NCBI GenBank assembly: GCA_050946255.1
Contig: JBMNUL010000110.1
Location: forward strand, 1 to 8,859
Origin: JBMNUL01 sp050946255
Lineage (GTDB): Bacteria > Actinomycetota > Coriobacteriia > Coriobacteriales > CADBOM01
Reading direction: 5' to 3'
Length of the DNA stretch: 8,859 bases
Below are positions 1-5,934 of the stretch, in pieces. Both the position numbers and the translations under genes were made by a program. Under the pieces are notes generated by a model. It saw only the letters and a list, made by a program, of their open reading frames with translations, was not told the origin of the DNA and searched no databases. Position 1 is the first letter of the stretch, and each line of letters opens with the position of its first letter.

Positions 1-293
1 CGGAGATAACTCTGCCTGTGCCATCCGACGAGCATGGCGTTGTCGAGGAAATTCACGACGAGCTTGTCGGTAACGTCCTCGTCGATGTTGGTTCCCCATC
101 TTGCAAGCATCTGGAAAACATTGGAATTCGGGTCGTCGAGATACCTGTGGATCATTCCGACCTGAGTTGGGAAAGTACGGTAACCAAGTGCATCGATGAC
201 CTTGATGACCCACGGTAGGGATCCCCCATCGCTTTCCCTGAGCCTGTGAAGTTCACGAACCGCGATGTTCCCAATTAGCTTTTCTACACCCAC
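1..293 (-). CDS. Probable radical SAM protein, N-terminal part (runs off left edge)
   Basis: An open frame on the minus strand starts at GTG 293-291 and stays open to the edge (97 codons). The start has a strong SD, AGGAGG at about 300-305, seven bases upstream. No cysteine motif lies inside the window. The visible part is a mostly helical leader: a segment with DDPNSNVFQML, then WGTNIDEDV, then VVNFLDNAMLVGWHRQ near residues 79-94. This order resembles the N-terminal helical region that precedes the CxxxCxxC cluster motif in one family of bacterial radical SAM proteins (pattern: DPxxNxxKLxxRxxTDIDxxVxxxxxxNFxxNAxLxGxxxQ). The resemblance is from memory of the family; the cofactor motif that would prove it is off the edge. 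A candidate promoter at 418-449 and two leader hairpins lie upstream. Substrate unknown. Confidence 0.6.
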   Translation of the reverse strand, partial: MGVEKLIGNIAVRELHRLRESDGGSLPWVIKVIDALGYRTFPTQVGMIHRYLDDPNSNVFQMLARWGTNIDEDVTDKLVVNFLDNAMLVGWHRQSYL

Positions 294-317
294 GTAACTA
301 CCTCCTATGTTGCAGGA

Positions 318-343
318 CATGCCAACCGAAATTCACCGGCATG
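318..343 (-). promoter_or_regulatory. Leader hairpin before the left-edge gene
   Basis: CATGCC (318-323) and GGCATG (338-343) form a perfect 6-bp inverted repeat around 14 bases. On the minus-strand RNA the stem can extend inward by G-U pairs. It ends about 12 bases upstream of the AGGAGG SD, so it could affect translation or transcript stability. There is no T-run, so it is not an intrinsic terminator. Function is inferred only from position. Confidence 0.4.
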
Positions 344-380
344 CATAAGAGTCCCTGTATTTTGGAAGAGCAGTGCTTGG

Positions 381-395
381 GTTGCAATCTGCAAC
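381..395. promoter_or_regulatory. 15-bp interrupted palindrome in the leader, possible operator or hairpin
   Basis: GTTGCA-ATC-TGCAAC is a perfect inverted repeat with a 3-base centre. It lies roughly 15-30 bases downstream of the start site expected from the TATAAT at 418-423, where a repressor operator would be expected. A third GTTGCA occurs at 309-314 next to the SD, so the repeat arms could also pair alternatively in RNA. Regulator unknown. Confidence 0.35.
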
Positions 396-417
396 GTCAT
401 GTAATGCTCGAAATGGG

Positions 418-449
418 ATTATATCTGAACAACTCGTTTCTTCCAGCAA
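418..449 (-). promoter_or_regulatory. Candidate promoter of the left-edge gene
   Basis: On the minus strand there is an exact TATAAT -10 hexamer (418-423). The best -35-like hexamer is TTGCTG (444-449), but at 20 bp the spacer is longer than ideal, so activator dependence is possible. An exact CTGAAC (425-430; GTTCAG on the transcribed strand) sits immediately upstream of the -10. It is the consensus hexamer of the 11-bp array and lies 165 bp (15 x 11) from its first clear unit at 590. The predicted leader is about 115-120 bases. Confidence 0.4.
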
Positions 450-662
450 AACGTTTTTGCGTGGTAGACAAAACGGGGGTAAGGACATAAATAAACACAA
501 AATTTTTTTAAATGTATGTTGATTTATAGAGATTCTGAAAGACTTTGTCTAAATTTTTAACAAACTGTTGATTTTGCATAAAATCGAGTCTGAATGGATT
601 CGAAATTCTAACTGACCAACCTATTAACCGCGTCCGAACAGTTTCCAACCAAAAGCTAATCA

Positions 663-795
663 CGGGCTTAACTGTTCCTGAATTTATACTGTTCTACAAC
701 TCAATTGAGTTCGAATAATTCCCGAACCAAATCTAAACTCGGGCTTAACAGTTCCTGAACCAAAACAGCGTTCAGGCTTAACAGCTTCTGAACCA
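663..795. repeat. Three better-conserved two-unit blocks inside the 11-bp array
   Basis: Blocks at 663-682, 740-762 and 773-795 share a core reading GGCTTAAC, three or four variable bases, then TTCCTGAA or TTCTGAA. The second and third continue with CCA. The second and third are 33 bp apart (3 x 11), the first and second 77 bp (7 x 11). They stand out from the more decayed units between them and suggest duplication in multiples of the 11-bp unit, or selection on a two-unit site. Confidence 0.75.
698..711. repeat. 14-bp perfect palindrome within the array
   Basis: AACTCAATTGAGTT reads the same on both strands and lies near the middle of the array. It overlaps the weaker units at 700 and 711, so it interrupts the one-directional repeats with a symmetric element. 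The segment 697-716 also matches the SD region of hom (2127-2146) at 19 positions with two compensating one-base indels. Confidence 0.6.
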
Positions 796-843
796 TTTCC
801 GCATCGATGCAAGAACCGCGCCTGAATGAATCCGAAACGCCAA

Positions 844-2124
844 CTACTCCACCAGCCTGATCATCTGAGGCTCGCTTATGACGCAGTAGGTCTCGACCAT
901 GTCGGACAGGGCCTCTTCCACGGCACTTTCTTGAGCCTTGTGGGTGATTACCACCATGTCGGTCGTGCGTCCGTCTCCCCCGCGTTGGACGCAGGAGGCA
1001 ATCGAGATTCTATGATCGCCGAATATATTGGCAATCGCAGCGAAGACTCCGGGCTGGTCTATTACGGGGATCCGGATGTAGTACTTGCATTCCAAGTCCT
1101 TTATCGGGGCCAGCGGGTATTCGTCGGTGCAAGTGCAGCCCCGGAACGTCTCTATGCCATCTGTGATCTCCTTGGCAACCTCGATGATGTCGCCGATAAC
1201 TGCAGATGCCGCGGGTCCAGAGCCAGCTCCACGGCCGAAGAACATCGTCTCCCCCACCGCATCGCCAATCACATATATTGCGTTGAACACTCCGTTCACC
1301 GAGGAGAGCGGATGGTCAATTGGCAGCATCGCCGGATGGACCCTCACATCGATGCCCTTTGGAGTTCTCTGCGCAATCGCGAGGAGCTTCACTGAATATC
1401 CCATCTCAGATGCGAACTCCAAATCCAATGGCGTGATCTGGGTAATTCCCTCCGTGTAGACATCGTCTAGTGTGATCCGCGTGTTGAAGGCGATCGAGGC
1501 GAGAATCGCGATCTTCGCCGCCGCATCGTGGCCCTCGACATCAGCCGAGGGGTTGGCCTCTGCAAAACCCTTGTGCTGGGCCTCTCGGAGCGCGTCCATG
1601 TAGGAGAGGCAGTCCTCCCCCATCCTGGTGAGCATGTAGTTCGTCGTGCCGTTGATGATTCCCATGACGGTGTCGATCCGATTGCCGGTGAGCGAGTGCT
1701 TGAGCGGGCCGATGATCGGTATCCCGCCCCCAACGGAGGCGCCGAACATCACGGAGACCCCGTTCCTCTCGGCTGCGTCGAACACCTGCTTGCCATAGGA
1801 GGCCATGAGGGCCTTGTTGGCGGTCACGACGTGTTTTCCAGCTTCGAGTGCGGAGAGCACGTATTCCTTTGCGGCCCCTGTCCCTCCAACGAGCTCGACG
1901 ACGATGTCAATGTCGGGATCTGTGATCAGGTCGTTTGCATCTTGAACGAAGATATCCTCTAGTCCGAGACGCTGCGCACTCTCGATGCGCCTCGAGGAGC
2001 ACTTGGTCAGCCTGATGTCCACGCCCTGGTGTTTGACGAGATCGTCGTGGTGGTTTCGGAGAATTTCCACCAAACCACCGCCAACGGTTCCCAAACCTAT
2101 TAGGCCTATGTTCACTGGTCTCAT
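844..2124 (-). CDS. hom: Homoserine dehydrogenase with C-terminal ACT domain
   Basis: 426 aa, a usual length for the Gram-positive monofunctional enzyme. It reduces aspartate semialdehyde to homoserine with NAD(P)H, the branch point to threonine and methionine. The Rossmann motif GLGTVGGG is at 10-17 and the conserved TANK at 101-104. NGTTNYM is at 148-154. The family signature runs from A172 (AQHKGF) through NPSADVEGHD (181-190) to catalytic-region K194, and GRGAGSGPAASAV follows near 297-309. An ACT domain occupies about 348-420 (IPVIDQPGVFAAIANIFG, then SIASCVQRG); in this family it commonly mediates threonine inhibition. The ATG at 2124 has GAGGT six bases upstream. The gene follows lysA after a 154-bp gap with a strong hairpin, so it may be read from lysA or have its own promoter. 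No thrB or thrC follows; the 11-bp array does. Confidence 0.97.
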   Translation of the reverse strand: MRPVNIGLIGLGTVGGGLVEILRNHHDDLVKHQGVDIRLTKCSSRRIESAQRLGLEDIFVQDANDLITDPDIDIVVELVGGTGAAKEYVLSALEAGKHVVTANKALMASYGKQVFDAAERNGVSVMFGASVGGGIPIIGPLKHSLTGNRIDTVMGIINGTTNYMLTRMGEDCLSYMDALREAQHKGFAEANPSADVEGHDAAAKIAILASIAFNTRITLDDVYTEGITQITPLDLEFASEMGYSVKLLAIAQRTPKGIDVRVHPAMLPIDHPLSSVNGVFNAIYVIGDAVGETMFFGRGAGSGPAASAVIGDIIEVAKEITDGIETFRGCTCTDEYPLAPIKDLECKYYIRIPVIDQPGVFAAIANIFGDHRISIASCVQRGGDGRTTDMVVITHKAQESAVEEALSDMVETYCVISEPQMIRLVE

Positions 2125-2217
2125 ATCAACCTCAATTGATTCGAATGGTACACAGCAGCCTCAAATGGGTGAGGGCGCCGTCCCTCTTGTCCGCCTTCTG
2201 CCCAAGTATACACAGCA

Positions 2218-2257
2218 GTCCCGGCCAGAGCGCAAGAGCTCGCGCCCCGACCGGGAC
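2218..2257 (-). promoter_or_regulatory. Strong hairpin in the lysA-hom gap
   Basis: GTCCCGG (2218-2224) pairs with CCGGGAC (2251-2257). Inside the 26-base loop, GCGC (2230-2233) can pair with GCGC (2242-2245), giving a long two-part hairpin starting 21 bases downstream of the lysA stop. No T-run follows on the minus strand, so it is unlikely to be a strong intrinsic terminator. A partial terminator, mRNA processing or stability element between lysA and hom are the likely roles. The 10-mer TACACAGCAG occurs at 2149-2158 and again at 2209-2218, framing the 60 bp towards hom. Confidence 0.5.
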
Positions 2258-2278
2258 CAATGCATCAGATTCTCAAGG

Positions 2279-3652
2279 CTAATCCTCTGTGATCTCGCAG
2301 GACATCAGGTCGTCGTAGGTCTGCGGCCTCACGACCGGCCTGTATTTCCTGTCCTTGACGAAGGTCACGCCTGGACGGGTGATGCCATTGTAGTTGGACG
2401 ACATCGTGTAGCAATACGCACCAGTTGCGAATACGCAAATTGTGTCGCCTTCCTCGGCTGGCTGGAGCTTGGCATCTTTGATCAGGGTGTCGCCGGACTC
2501 GCAATGCTTGCCAACAATCGTCACGGTATCGGTGCGCGGGTAATATCCCTTGTTGGCGATGATCGCCTCGTACTTTGCGCCGTAGAGAGCGGGCCTGATG
2601 TTATCGCTCATTCCGCCATCGACGGCAACGTAGGTGCGGATTCCCGGGATATCCTTGATCTTGCCGACCCTGTAGCAGGTAACGCCGGCATTGCCAACGA
2701 TCGAGCGTCCTGGCTCCACAGCAACAAGCGGCACCGGGAACCCACGGTCCTCGCAAACCTCGTGCATGTGCTTGCCGATGCGCTCGCAAAACTCGGGAAT
2801 AGGAGTGGGTTCATCTTCGGCTGTATAGGCAATCCCGAGTCCACCGCCGAGATCGATCTCCTCCGCCGTGTAGCCGAGCTCGTCGCGGACCTTGCAAGCG
2901 AAATCGATCAGAACCTCGATCTCCTTGTCAAAGGGCTCGAGGTTGAAGATCTGCGAGCCGATGTGGCTCATGAAGCCCTTGAGCTTGAGATTGTCGGAGT
3001 CGAGGATCTCCTTGACCGCATCCATGGCCTCGCCGTTGGAGATGCTCACGCCGAATTTGGAGTCCTCGTCGCCGGTCTGAATGTACGTATGGGTATCTGC
3101 ATGGATTCCGGGGCGGAGCCTGAGCATGACATTGGGCTCGGCATCGAAGAGCATTGCGTTGAGGTCGATCTTTCCAATCTCGTCTATGGAGTCGATGATG
3201 ATCGTGCCAACACCTGCCACGAGGGCCTCTGTGATCTCGTCCTCGGACTTGTTGTTGCCGTGCATGACGATTCTCTCGGCTGGGAATCCAGCTGCAAGGG
3301 CCATCGCGAGCTCTCCCCCGCTGCACACGAGGAGGCTGCAGCCCTCCTCATCCACGATCTTGTCCATCGCGATGCAGTTGAAGGCCTTCACAGCATAGCT
3401 GACGCGGCTTTTCTCGAACTGCTTCTCGAGACCCTCCTTGTACTCCTTCAGCCTCTCGTGAAGCTCGTCCTCATCGTAGATATAGAGTGGCGATGTTGTG
3501 GTCTTTGGGAGCTTGGAGAGATTGACGCCGCCGACCCACAGGTGCTTCTCGTGGATATCGGAGTCGTCGATTTTCGCTGTCATTGGGACGACCTTGCCGA
3601 GGTGCTCGGTCTTTATGCAGTCGTCGCGTTTGGTGGAGCTCTCGTCGCTCAT
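2279..3652 (-). CDS. lysA: Diaminopimelate decarboxylase
   Basis: 457 aa from the chosen start. This fold-III PLP enzyme decarboxylates meso-diaminopimelate to L-lysine, the last step of the pathway, in the cytoplasm. The PLP lysine is K89 in SYAVKAF. HGNNK is at 121-125, the MSHIGSQ motif has H210, and the phosphate-binding DLGGGLG is at 247-253. EPGR is at 293-296 and Y337 is in RPALYGA. The active-site CESGD at 364-368 is supplied across the dimer interface in this family, and GAY ends at Y393. The N-terminus is about 35 residues longer than the catalytic barrel needs and is polar. There are two in-frame ATGs, 3658 and 3652; AGGAAG directly abuts the first but is well spaced for the second, so I chose 3652. 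A third option is the ATG at about 3583. It begins 14 bp after argS stops, so the two are almost certainly cotranscribed. Confidence 0.97.
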   Translation of the reverse strand: MSDESSTKRDDCIKTEHLGKVVPMTAKIDDSDIHEKHLWVGGVNLSKLPKTTTSPLYIYDEDELHERLKEYKEGLEKQFEKSRVSYAVKAFNCIAMDKIVDEEGCSLLVCSGGELAMALAAGFPAERIVMHGNNKSEDEITEALVAGVGTIIIDSIDEIGKIDLNAMLFDAEPNVMLRLRPGIHADTHTYIQTGDEDSKFGVSISNGEAMDAVKEILDSDNLKLKGFMSHIGSQIFNLEPFDKEIEVLIDFACKVRDELGYTAEEIDLGGGLGIAYTAEDEPTPIPEFCERIGKHMHEVCEDRGFPVPLVAVEPGRSIVGNAGVTCYRVGKIKDIPGIRTYVAVDGGMSDNIRPALYGAKYEAIIANKGYYPRTDTVTIVGKHCESGDTLIKDAKLQPAEEGDTICVFATGAYCYTMSSNYNGITRPGVTFVKDRKYRPVVRPQTYDDLMSCEITED

Positions 3653-3666
3653 TTTCATCTTCCTTT

Positions 3667-5325
3667 CTACATTCTCTCAGGCGCGCTGACTCCGAGGATG
3701 TTCAGGCAGCAGGCAATAACGCTCTTGGTCGCATCGGCCAAGTAGAGCCTTGCCCCTGAGAGGGCCTCATCGTCGATGATAATCTGGCAGTTAGTATAGA
3801 ACTGATGGAAAGCTGCGGCTAAAGATTCGACATAGTGGGTGAGTCTGTAAGGTGCATAGTCCCTAGCGGCGGACTCTATCACCTCGCTGAACTCCGAGAT
3901 CTTCCTGGCGAGCTCGAGCTCGGAGGGATCTGTGAGCAGACTGAGGTCGGCGTTGTCGTCCACCTCACGAGGGCTGCGCCTCAACAGCGAGCAGATCCTG
4001 GCGTGGGCGTATTGCACGTAATAGACGGGGTTGGAGGAATCCTGCTTCACGGCGACCTCGATGTCGAAGTCCAGGGCCTGGTCGGTGGATTTGGAGAGCA
4101 TGATGTACTTCGTTGCGTCGGGACCCACGTCCTCTAGAAGTTCCTCGAACGTGACCATCTCCCCAGTGCGCTTCGACATGCGGACCGGCTGGCCACCGCG
4201 TAGCAGGTTGACCAGCTGGCCGAGCAATACGTCGAGTTTCCCGCCGTTTCCAAGGGCTTCCATTGCGGCTTGCATTCTCGCGACGTAACCGTGGTGGTCG
4301 GCTCCCCAGATGTCGATCAGCCTGTCGAAACCTCGTGAGAACTTGTTACGGTGGTATGCGATATCGGGAAGGAAATACGTGTAGCTGCCGTCGGACTTGA
4401 CGAGCACGCGGTCCTTGTCGTCTCCGAATTCGGTGGAGCGGAACCAGATTGCCCCCTCGTCCTCGAAGGTGTACCCGGCCTCTCCAAGGTCATCGAGGAC
4501 GTGGTCTATTGCGGACTTGCCGTCCTCCCCCTTCACGTAGAGCGTGCGCTCGGAGAACCAGTTGTCGAACTCGACCCCCGCCTTGGAGAGAACTTCCTTC
4601 ATATGGGCGAGCATCATCTGATATGCGAGCTCCTTGAAGTGGGAGGCGCGCTCTTCATCGGAGGCCGCCATCCACTTGTCTCCCTCGGCATCGAGAATCC
4701 TCTGGGCGATCGTGGTGACATATGCCCCGCCGTACCCGTTCTCGGGAAGCTCGACATCCCTACCCAGAAGCTGCTGGTAACGGGCATCGACCGACATCGC
4801 GAAGTTCTGCATCTGGGCTCCCGCATCGTTGATGTAGAACTCGCGCTGCACCTTCCAACCGGCATGCTCCAGAAGGTTTGCCAGGGCATTTCCTAGTGCT
4901 GCCCAACGACCGTGCCCGACATGCATAGGGCCAGTTGGATTGGCGCTGACGAACTCGATCTGGATGCTCTGCCCATGTGCCAGGTCCACCCTGCCGTAAT
5001 CTGGCCCCTGCTCGCGGGCCTCGCGGATGACGGATTGCAGTGCGGCGTCTGAGAGCTTCATGTTTATGAAACCAGGGCCAGCTATCTCAACCGACTCGAG
5101 GAAATCACCAGTTGGGATATGCGCAACTATTGCCTCGGCGATCTTCCGAGGATTCATATGAGCTTCCTTGGCGAGTTTCATTGCGACTGGGGTTGCCCAA
5201 TCTCCATGTTCTTTCTCGCGAGGCCTCTCCACAACGGGCTTGGGGATTTCATCGAGCTTGAGCTCTCCCGCCGTTACGGCATCCGAAATCGCCTTTTCCA
5301 CAATCTGCTCAATCTTCTGGCGCAT
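3667..5325 (-). CDS. argS: Arginyl-tRNA synthetase
   Basis: 552 aa, typical for bacterial ArgRS; a class I enzyme charging tRNA-Arg with arginine. The N-terminal tRNA D-loop-binding domain covers about 1-110. The HIGH motif appears as HVGH (135-138) within SANPTGPMHVGHGRW. GADHHGY is at 341-347 and the KMSK-type loop is degenerate, MSKRTGEM (383-390), as is common in ArgRS. The helical DALR anticodon-binding domain covers about 430-552 (YAHARICSLLRR, ARDYAPYRLTHYVESL, ending ILGVSAPERM). The frame is open 17 codons further to an ATG at 5376, but the ATG at 5325 has GGAG at ideal spacing and begins the conserved N-terminus (MRQKIEQIVEKA). It heads the argS-lysA-hom block. In Corynebacterium an argS-lysA operon responds to arginine and lysine; whether that holds here is unknown. 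Confidence 0.98.
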   Translation of the reverse strand: MRQKIEQIVEKAISDAVTAGELKLDEIPKPVVERPREKEHGDWATPVAMKLAKEAHMNPRKIAEAIVAHIPTGDFLESVEIAGPGFINMKLSDAALQSVIREAREQGPDYGRVDLAHGQSIQIEFVSANPTGPMHVGHGRWAALGNALANLLEHAGWKVQREFYINDAGAQMQNFAMSVDARYQQLLGRDVELPENGYGGAYVTTIAQRILDAEGDKWMAASDEERASHFKELAYQMMLAHMKEVLSKAGVEFDNWFSERTLYVKGEDGKSAIDHVLDDLGEAGYTFEDEGAIWFRSTEFGDDKDRVLVKSDGSYTYFLPDIAYHRNKFSRGFDRLIDIWGADHHGYVARMQAAMEALGNGGKLDVLLGQLVNLLRGGQPVRMSKRTGEMVTFEELLEDVGPDATKYIMLSKSTDQALDFDIEVAVKQDSSNPVYYVQYAHARICSLLRRSPREVDDNADLSLLTDPSELELARKISEFSEVIESAARDYAPYRLTHYVESLAAAFHQFYTNCQIIIDDEALSGARLYLADATKSVIACCLNILGVSAPERM

Positions 5326-5348
5326 ATGATCTCCAAACAACCAAGAAG

Positions 5349-5390
5349 ATGCCACCGGGGGAAGTAATGAACACATACGACCGGTGGTAT
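5349..5390 (-). promoter_or_regulatory. argS: argS leader hairpin
   Basis: CCACCGG (5352-5358) and CCGGTGG (5381-5387) form a perfect 7-bp stem around 22 bases, with two more outer pairs possible. It lies about 25 bases upstream of the argS start, in the leader predicted from the TATACT at 5415-5420. It has no T-run and lacks the T-box core GGGTGGNACCGCG. Role unknown. Confidence 0.45.
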
Positions 5391-5459
5391 CAAGTTTTGC
5401 AATCTTATTGGTTTAGTATACTTACATCTGAAAAGGCACAGGCGAGGCGCTGGTAAACC

Positions 5460-5486
5460 ATGTGCTCGGTTCGGAAACCGGCACAT
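5460..5486. promoter_or_regulatory. 11-bp-stem hairpin in the argS/NfeD divergent spacer
   Basis: ATGTGC (5460-5465) pairs with GCACAT (5481-5486). After a one-base bulge (T5466), CGGTT (5467-5471) pairs with AACCG (5476-5480) around a four-base CGGA loop. On the plus strand the stem runs into TTTTGG, a weak terminator-like tail, but no plus-strand gene ends nearby. The TTCG-GAA centre superficially recalls a tRNA T-arm; no cloverleaf fits. It may be a regulatory stem or a DNA operator. Confidence 0.45.
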
Positions 5487-5646
5487 TTTGGACTGGAATT
5501 CGCTTGCTCTCTGCATCAGATTCCGGGCACGCACTGTGAAATTGCGTTGCAGCTGGATTTAAGATGTCGGTAATACGGTGCAGTTAAAAAGCGATCATGG
5601 TTTGAAAGTTCCGAGCGAACCGCACGAATTTGGGTAGGAGCCAAAT

Positions 5647-5925
5647 ATGAATTCGATAATCGCAGCAGTAGTCTGGCTCGTGATAACCGGCATCTTCATC
5701 GCCATTGAGTTTGGAGCCAAGAAATACTTCCTCCCGTTCGCCATGGGCGCTGGTGTTGCAGCAGTATCCGCGATATTCGGCCTTTCGATAATTGGGCAGA
5801 TAGCTGTGTTCGCCGTGGTCACGATTCTGGCATATGTTCTCTTCAGGCCCGAGAAGAAGGAGAAGGGTTCGAAGGGCGCTGCGAAAAGAAATACCTCTGA
5901 AGACGACGAGATCTTTTTCGATTAG
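5647..5925 (+). CDS. Short NfeD-like membrane protein
   Basis: 92 aa. Three hydrophobic segments (about 3-21, 29-47 and 50-66) are followed by a charged cytoplasmic-type tail (RPEKKEKGS, ending in acidic DDEIFFD). The layout, a first helix ending in IAIEFG, a PFAMGAGVAA second helix, a GLSIIGQIAVFAVVTI third helix and RPEKK after it, matches the membrane part of NfeD-family proteins. The soluble OB-fold domain found in longer members is missing, as in several short NfeD paralogues. NfeD proteins are linked to stomatin/flotillin-like membrane proteins, but none is in this window. A good SD (GTAGGAG, about 5635-5641) precedes the ATG. It sits nine bases before the hydrolase gene, so the two form a transcription unit. 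Confidence 0.75.
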   Translation: MNSIIAAVVWLVITGIFIAIEFGAKKYFLPFAMGAGVAAVSAIFGLSIIGQIAVFAVVTILAYVLFRPEKKEKGSKGAAKRNTSEDDEIFFD

Positions 5926-5934
5926 ACATCCGAT

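Larger units (their letters stand above)
294..589. other. AT-rich gene-free upstream region of the left-edge gene
   Basis: I see no coding frame with an SD here. The half next to the gene holds a 5' leader with two inverted repeats (318-343 and 381-395) and a candidate promoter (418-449), all reading on the minus strand. The half away from the gene (about 480-589) is very AT-rich, with an A/T run near 497-513 that could act as an upstream (UP-like) element. Weak hexamer matches at 535 (CTGAAA) and about 556 (TTTAAC) may be decayed outer units of the 11-bp array that starts clearly at 590. Confidence 0.6.
590..843. repeat. Degenerate tandem array with 11-bp period, hexamer core CTGAAC
   Basis: Cutting the sequence into consecutive 11-mers from 590 puts a CTGAAC-like hexamer at the head of nearly every unit: 590 ctgaat, 612 ctgacc, 623 attaac, 634 ccgaac, 656 ctaatc, 667 cttaac, 678 ctgaat, 689 ctgttc, 700 ctcaat, 722 ccgaac, 733 ctaaac, 744 cttaac, 755 ctgaac, 777 cttaac, 788 ctgaac. 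After a one-base slip come 811 aagaac, 822 ctgaat and 832 ccgaaa. By hand count, 15 of 20 strict registers from 590 to 799 match CTGAAC at four or more of six positions; the other five bases vary. On the minus strand the unit reads GTTCAG plus five bases. The array begins directly after the hom stop codon (846-844). About one DNA turn per unit puts all cores on one face of the helix, as in direct-repeat sites of OmpR/PhoB-type response regulators (PhoP, MtrA) or ParR-type centromeres. Those classes have far fewer units or different cores, so function is unknown. Not CRISPR. Confidence 0.8.
5326..5646. other. Divergent spacer between argS and the NfeD-like gene
   Basis: This 321-bp stretch has no convincing gene. 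It holds the argS leader with a hairpin (5349-5390), a possible argS -10 (TATACT on the minus strand, 5415-5420, without a clear -35), a very stable hairpin at 5460-5486, and the SD of the NfeD-like gene. A weak plus-strand promoter candidate is TTGCAG at about 5547-5552, 18 bases, then TAATAC at about 5571-5576. I found no T-box consensus despite the aminoacyl-tRNA synthetase gene. Confidence 0.55.

Noticed and set aside
590..843. CRISPR array
   Set aside because: The units are 11 bp and degenerate, with no 20-40 bp conserved repeats, no unique spacers of usual length and no cas genes.
826..1395. Plus-strand open frame of 189 codons opposite the 3' end of hom
   Set aside because: Antisense shadow of hom; no SD and no recognisable protein features.
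2125..2278. Lysine riboswitch between lysA and hom
   Set aside because: The gap is too short and lacks the multi-helix junction and conserved core of that riboswitch; only a simple hairpin is visible.
1985..3745. A 586-codon open frame on the plus strand, antisense to lysA and the hom start
   Set aside because: It lies wholly opposite confidently identified genes, has no SD, and its translation resembles no family. It results from the strong codon bias of the real genes.
5326..5376. argS start at the upstream in-frame ATG (5376)
   Set aside because: The extra 17 residues are not family-like and have no SD, whereas the ATG at 5325 has GGAG at good spacing and starts the conserved domain.
5349..5400. 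T-box riboswitch upstream of argS
   Set aside because: GGTGG-type sequence is present in the stem, but on the minus strand the T-box core GGGTGGNACCGCG, the specifier hairpin and a terminator are all missing.
5462..5484. tRNA T-arm suggested by GGTTCGGAAACC
   Set aside because: The flanks do not form acceptor, D or anticodon arms; it is better explained as a single bulged hairpin.
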